The notes beneath the pieces are model-generated. The model had not been told where the DNA came from. It made no database searches and saw nothing but the letters and a program-made list of their open reading frames with translations. The position numbers were made by a program, and so were the translations under genes. Shown one piece after another: positions 60,605-64,000 of a stretch of 64,000 nucleotides of DNA (positions are counted from its first letter, which is position 1; the number at the start of each line of letters is the position of its first letter). This stretch comes from Pseudomonadota bacterium (GTDB lineage Bacteria > Bdellovibrionota > Bacteriovoracia > Bacteriovoracales > Bacteriovoracaceae): assembly GCA_027488375.1 (NCBI GenBank), contig JAIYBW010000004.1, forward strand, positions 806,001 through 870,000, in the 5' to 3' direction.

Positions 60605-61112
60605 TCAAAAAAAGAAACTCACCTTCCTTCTTGCTTCTTTATTTCTGCTCGCAGGAATTGGATTCTGGTTTTCCTCTCATTCAAAAATTAAAGTCCCAAA
60701 ACAGGCCCATCTGGAAAAGGGATCTCCCTTAAATCCCCAAATGATCCCACCGAAATCACCTTTTATAGAAATTAAAAAAGGTGAAAAAAACTTTTTTGTA
60801 AATAATCCTCAGAAAGAATGGAAGAAGCAACTTGAGCAAACACTCCGCGATCAAGGTGGAGATTTTATTACAGATGTAGAGATTAAACATGAAAGGTCAT
60901 TAATTTGGAATAGAGATGATCAACCACTGAGAGTTGAATCTGTGATGATTACCCTCACTAACAAACATAAATCACAATCACACTTTCGCGCGATGATTGA
61001 ACCTCAGACAGGTAAAATCCTAGAGACATGGGATAAAACAATTTTCGAGCCCGCTGACAAACAAGAAGAGTTTCGTTTTAAACTTGATCCTCGTTACACC
61101 ACCGCTATTTAA
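60597..61112 (+). CDS. Membrane-anchored PepSY-like protein
   Basis: A 171-residue protein with an N-terminal anchor (LTFLLASLFLLAGIGFWF) and a C-terminal domain in which VESVMITLTNKHKSQSHFRA and IEPQTGKILETWDKTIF follow the PepSY pattern: a strand, then a D/E-P-x-TGxI turn. PepSY domains are propeptides or inhibitors of thermolysin-like peptidases. The gene overlaps the metallopeptidase lipoprotein gene by 8 nt, so a protease and its regulator are plausible. It also overlaps metG by 4 nt at the stops. The assignment to PepSY is by motif only. Confidence 0.62.
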   Translation: MTNQKKKLTFLLASLFLLAGIGFWFSSHSKIKVPKQAHLEKGSPLNPQMIPPKSPFIEIKKGEKNFFVNNPQKEWKKQLEQTLRDQGGDFITDVEIKHERSLIWNRDDQPLRVESVMITLTNKHKSQSHFRAMIEPQTGKILETWDKTIFEPADKQEEFRFKLDPRYTTAI

Positions 61113-62812
61113 AGAGTCGCCTTCTCTTTTAATTTCTTATCTAGCTCCTCAATAACTTTGGGATCAATTTTAGGAACAAGCCCCTGAGGATCAACCATAA
61201 GTTTGAAGTCTTTTGAGAAGAATTCTTTCATGGCTTTTAAATCACCTCGGTAAATCTTTTGAACGAGATCACTTTTTTGATCAAGACCAAAATAACTTAA
61301 TATCGATTGAGAAAGTTGAGGCAAATATGGGGCAAAGAAGGTTCCTATCACCAGCACATAGGCCGTCGAGATAGCGATGGTTTCACGGGCTTTTTCAGGA
61401 TCTGTTTTAAACTCAGTCCAAGGAGCTCTCTCTGTAATGAACTGATTCACCTTTGAGCCAAGACCCATGATATGTTCTTGCCCTTTTTTAATTTGATAGG
61501 AATCAAGAAGTTCGTGATACTCCTTGATAAAGGATTCAACTTCAGATGCATGGGAGGCAAAGAAAGCCTCAAATTTTTCGGCCTTAATCCCTTCAGGGAA
61601 TTTTGACGCTGAAAATTTCATGGCGCGATTAATGAAGTTACCCACATTATTGGCGAGCTCTGAATTGATTTTTAACTCCAAGCCTTTCCAGGTAAAACTA
61701 GAATCTGAAGTTTCAGGGATAAGAGATGTTAAATAAAAACGAAGAGCATCAGAGCCGAATTGAGCAATCGCTTCATCCGCATCCACATACCAACCCTTTG
61801 ATTTTGAAAACTGCTTCCCCTCTAGATTCACATACTGATTGGCCGGAAGATCCGTCACCGGATTCACAAAACCAGTGCCAAGACACATAACAGGGAAAAT
61901 GATCGAGTGAAAAATAATATTATCTTTTCCAATAAAATTGACGATTGTGACGTCTTTATTTCCCCACCAGTCCTTAATATGATCTTCTTTTGAGCCTGAC
62001 TCTTTTAAAAATTGCGCTGTATTTGAAACATAGCCAATCGGAGCATCAAACCACACATAGATTTTTTTACCCTTTGCTTCAGGTAGAGGAACATCTATCC
62101 CCCAATCCAGATCCCTTGTGATCGCTCGATCGACAAGATTATCTTTAGTGAGTGATTCAACGAAAGGAACCACATTCTTTCGCCAATGAGGCTTTCTCGT
62201 TTCAAACCAAGCTTGAAATTTTTCATGCATTTTTGAAAGCATGAGGTACCACTGGAAAGAATCCACTGCTTTCACTTCTTTAGATCCACAAAATTTACAA
62301 ACAGGTTTTAAGAGTTTAAGAGGGTCAATCCACGTCCCACAATCTGGACACTCATCACCTCGGGCTTCAGGATAGTGACAGACATAACACTCACCTTCAA
62401 CAAAACGATCCGGCAGCATATTATGGCAACTCTGACACTGGAGCTGCTGTTCCGCTTTTTTCTCAATCAATCCTTTAGAGAGAAGATCATTAAACCAAAC
62501 GAGAGTTTCCTCTTTGTGATAAGGGGCCGATGTTTGGCCAAAAAAATCGAAACTTATTTCATACTTCTCAAATAAATCTTTATGAGTTTTGTGCCACTCA
62601 TTCACATACTCTTGGTATGACTTTTTTGCCTTTTGAGCATTTTGCATGATGGCCACACCATGCTCATCTGAACCACAAATATGAATCGCCTTTTCGCCTT
62701 TTAACTTCTTATGACGGGTAAAAATGTCGGCCGGAAGATAAACACCAGCTATGTGTCCAAAATGTATAGGGCCATTGGCGTAAGGAAGAGCAGAAGTAAT
62801 AAGGTATTTCAT
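61109..62812 (-). CDS. metG: Methionyl-tRNA synthetase
   Basis: A 567-residue class I synthetase. HIGH is HFGH (residues 17 to 20) and KMSKS appears as QFSKSKG. Two zinc knuckles (CQSCHNML...CYVC and CPDCGT...CKFC) place it in the E. coli-like four-cysteine-pair group, and the stem-contact fold and anticodon domain follow. The C-terminal tRNA-binding domain found in longer MetG proteins is absent. GAGGC lies about 5 nt before the ATG. It is divergent from the helicase gene. Confidence 0.96.
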   Translation of the reverse strand: MKYLITSALPYANGPIHFGHIAGVYLPADIFTRHKKLKGEKAIHICGSDEHGVAIMQNAQKAKKSYQEYVNEWHKTHKDLFEKYEISFDFFGQTSAPYHKEETLVWFNDLLSKGLIEKKAEQQLQCQSCHNMLPDRFVEGECYVCHYPEARGDECPDCGTWIDPLKLLKPVCKFCGSKEVKAVDSFQWYLMLSKMHEKFQAWFETRKPHWRKNVVPFVESLTKDNLVDRAITRDLDWGIDVPLPEAKGKKIYVWFDAPIGYVSNTAQFLKESGSKEDHIKDWWGNKDVTIVNFIGKDNIIFHSIIFPVMCLGTGFVNPVTDLPANQYVNLEGKQFSKSKGWYVDADEAIAQFGSDALRFYLTSLIPETSDSSFTWKGLELKINSELANNVGNFINRAMKFSASKFPEGIKAEKFEAFFASHASEVESFIKEYHELLDSYQIKKGQEHIMGLGSKVNQFITERAPWTEFKTDPEKARETIAISTAYVLVIGTFFAPYLPQLSQSILSYFGLDQKSDLVQKIYRGDLKAMKEFFSKDFKLMVDPQGLVPKIDPKVIEELDKKLKEKATL

Positions 62813-62882
62813 AAAGCCTCAAATAAAGGTATTTAGAGAGAGAAAATAGTCTACAAAGTAAGGGCTTTTTTGTCTTTTAATT

Positions 62883-62911
62883 TTGACACTTCCGAAGGTG
62901 TTTTTTAATCT
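62883..62911 (+). promoter_or_regulatory. Strong promoter of the UvrD-like helicase gene, apparently leaderless
   Basis: TTGACA, 17 nt and TAATCT, with 6 nt to the ATG. Transcription would begin at the start codon. Nothing resembling a ribosome site lies in between. The spacer holds an inverted repeat, CTTC-C-GAAG, a possible operator. Confidence 0.65.
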
Positions 62912-62917
62912 CCCCTT

Positions 62918-64000
62918 ATGATTTCCCTCAGTGGTCTCAATCCAGAACAACGCGAAGCTGCCGAAACGGTCAATGGGCCCGTGCTCATCCTTGCGGGGGC
63001 CGGTTCAGGTAAAACTCGAACAGTAACCTATCGCATCGCCCATATGCTCGAAAACCTAAAGATTCCTGGGAAAGAAATCCTGGCCGTGAGCTTTACCAAT
63101 AAAGCCGCCGCAGAAATGAAAGAGCGTGTGGCCCACCTGGTTCCACCAAAAGTTCGCAAAGGCATTACCCTTTCAACCTTTCACTCCCTTGGAATTAGAA
63201 TCTTACGGGAAGATATCCACCATCTTGGCTACAATAATCTTTTCACTATTTATGATCAGGCCGATCAGATGAGTATTGTGCGTGAAGGACTTAAGTCTTA
63301 TCGCTCAAGCAAAACCTACGATAAGAGCATCGTGATGTCCAAGATTGGTCTTCTTAAAAACAAAGGGATTTCCCCAGAAGAATTTCCAAAGTCTAGAGAA
63401 TATGACCCCGAAAATAATTACGATGGGGCAACAGAATACGTTTATCACTTCTATCAAGAGAAACTGCAGTTTTATAATGCCCTTGATTTTGATGATATTC
63501 TTTTTCTTGTCGTAAGACTCTTTAGGCAGTTTCCAGAAGTCGCTAAAAAATATTCCCAGCGTTTTAAATACATCATGATTGATGAATATCAAGATACGAA
63601 TCAATTGCAATTTAGCATGATTCAGGCCCTGACGAGCACTCATGAAAATATTTGCGTGGTTGGAGATGATGATCAGGCGATTTATGCCTTCCGGGGTGCA
63701 GATATTTCAAATATTTTGAATTTTGAGAAACAATACCCAAATACCAAAGTCATTAAACTTGAGGAAAATTACCGCTCCACTTTCCCAATTTTAGATCTTG
63801 CTAATCAGGTTATTAAAGAGAACACGAACCGCAAAGAAAAAACAATGCGGACATCTCTTCACGAAGGCGAACTTCCTCTTTTGTGGGCGACAGGTGACTC
63901 AGATCATGAAGCGGCCGTGGTGGTTGAAGAAATTATTAAACTCCAATCACATGGGGTTCATCTCTCAGATATTGCCATCCTTTACCGATCAAATACCCAA
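62918..64000 (+). CDS. UvrD/Rep/PcrA-type DNA helicase, N-terminal part
   Basis: The first 361 codons, open to the end of the window. The superfamily 1A motifs are in order: LNPEQREAA (Q motif), AGAGSGKTRT (Walker A), SFTNKAAAEM, STFHSLG, DFDDILFL, IDEYQDTNQ (Walker B with DEYQD), VVGDDDQAIYAFRGA (motif III) and ENYRS (motif IV). It unwinds DNA in replication restart or repair. No stop has been reached, so the full length is not known. The ATG at 62918 directly follows a strong promoter. Confidence 0.95.
   Translation, partial: MISLSGLNPEQREAAETVNGPVLILAGAGSGKTRTVTYRIAHMLENLKIPGKEILAVSFTNKAAAEMKERVAHLVPPKVRKGITLSTFHSLGIRILREDIHHLGYNNLFTIYDQADQMSIVREGLKSYRSSKTYDKSIVMSKIGLLKNKGISPEEFPKSREYDPENNYDGATEYVYHFYQEKLQFYNALDFDDILFLVVRLFRQFPEVAKKYSQRFKYIMIDEYQDTNQLQFSMIQALTSTHENICVVGDDDQAIYAFRGADISNILNFEKQYPNTKVIKLEENYRSTFPILDLANQVIKENTNRKEKTMRTSLHEGELPLLWATGDSDHEAAVVVEEIIKLQSHGVHLSDIAILYRSNTQ

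Noticed and set aside
1-64000. tRNA, rRNA and riboswitch candidates
   Set aside because: No stretch with the cloverleaf arms or conserved rRNA or riboswitch sequences was recognised by eye; a covariance-model search would be needed to exclude small RNAs.

Overview
The window is AT-rich bacterial chromosome, densely packed on both strands. It has about 50 protein genes, no rRNA, no tRNA that I could recognise, no CRISPR array and no insertion sequence. The gene mix suggests a Gram-negative, motile, secretion-heavy bacterium. It includes many lipoproteins and beta-barrel-type exported proteins, several secreted hydrolases, a PilZ protein, FliA-type promoter sequences, long-form NfeD with slipin, and tryptophan dioxygenase with a kynureninase-like enzyme. 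I infer a relative of the predatory Bdellovibrionota (Bacteriovorax/Peredibacter type). This is inference from gene content and style, because the window contains no rRNA.

Layout. 0-6.1 kb: end of an EamA exporter, PilZ protein, a cysteine-comb secreted protein, two small exported proteins, a SprT/DUF2786 protein, DUF423 and a lipoprotein. 6.1-9.6 kb: QueE, then four poorly known genes ending in a truncated globin. 9.8-12.5 kb: a protein-glutaminase-like enzyme, a lipoprotein and a facing elicitor-type transglutaminase. 12.6-20 kb: nucleotide-sugar-type epimerase, FAD oxidoreductase, patatin, DEAD-box helicase, outer-membrane protein, thermonuclease and tRNA-guanine transglycosylase. 20-30 kb: HExxH lipoprotein operon, SerC, matrixin with outer-membrane protein, aminopeptidase P, tryptophan dioxygenase with kynureninase-like enzyme, and a 55-residue exported peptide. 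30-46 kb: housekeeping genes (MurD, METTL25-like methyltransferase, PAP2, SpeD, Mdh, exonuclease III, amidohydrolase, NfeD-slipin, TypA, FAD dehydrogenase, CinA). 46.4-61.1 kb: a block of very large exported proteins (a cysteine-rich lipoprotein of about 1645 residues, a 1070-residue periplasmic protein, an 854-residue metallopeptidase-like lipoprotein with a PepSY-like partner) interleaved with UppP and an FHA-RDD membrane protein. 61.1-64 kb: MetG and the start of a UvrD/Rep helicase, cut by the window end.

Most interesting signals. (1) Sequences matching the FliA (sigma-28) promoter, TAAAGTTT-N11-GCCGATAA, lie upstream of up to seven transcription units. All seven encode exported or lipid-anchored proteins, including the giant-protein block, and one copy is nearly perfect. 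In Bdellovibrio, FliA-type promoters drive attack-phase genes, so this may be a predation or motility regulon. (2) The tRNA-guanine transglycosylase keeps its catalytic residues but has lost all three zinc-binding cysteines. (3) An amidohydrolase has an 18-nt homopolymer exactly where its HxH metal motif should be. (4) Two secreted enzyme types that act on protein glutamine residues sit side by side. (5) Convergent genes overlap at their 3' ends to an unusual degree, and several genes appear to be transcribed without a leader.
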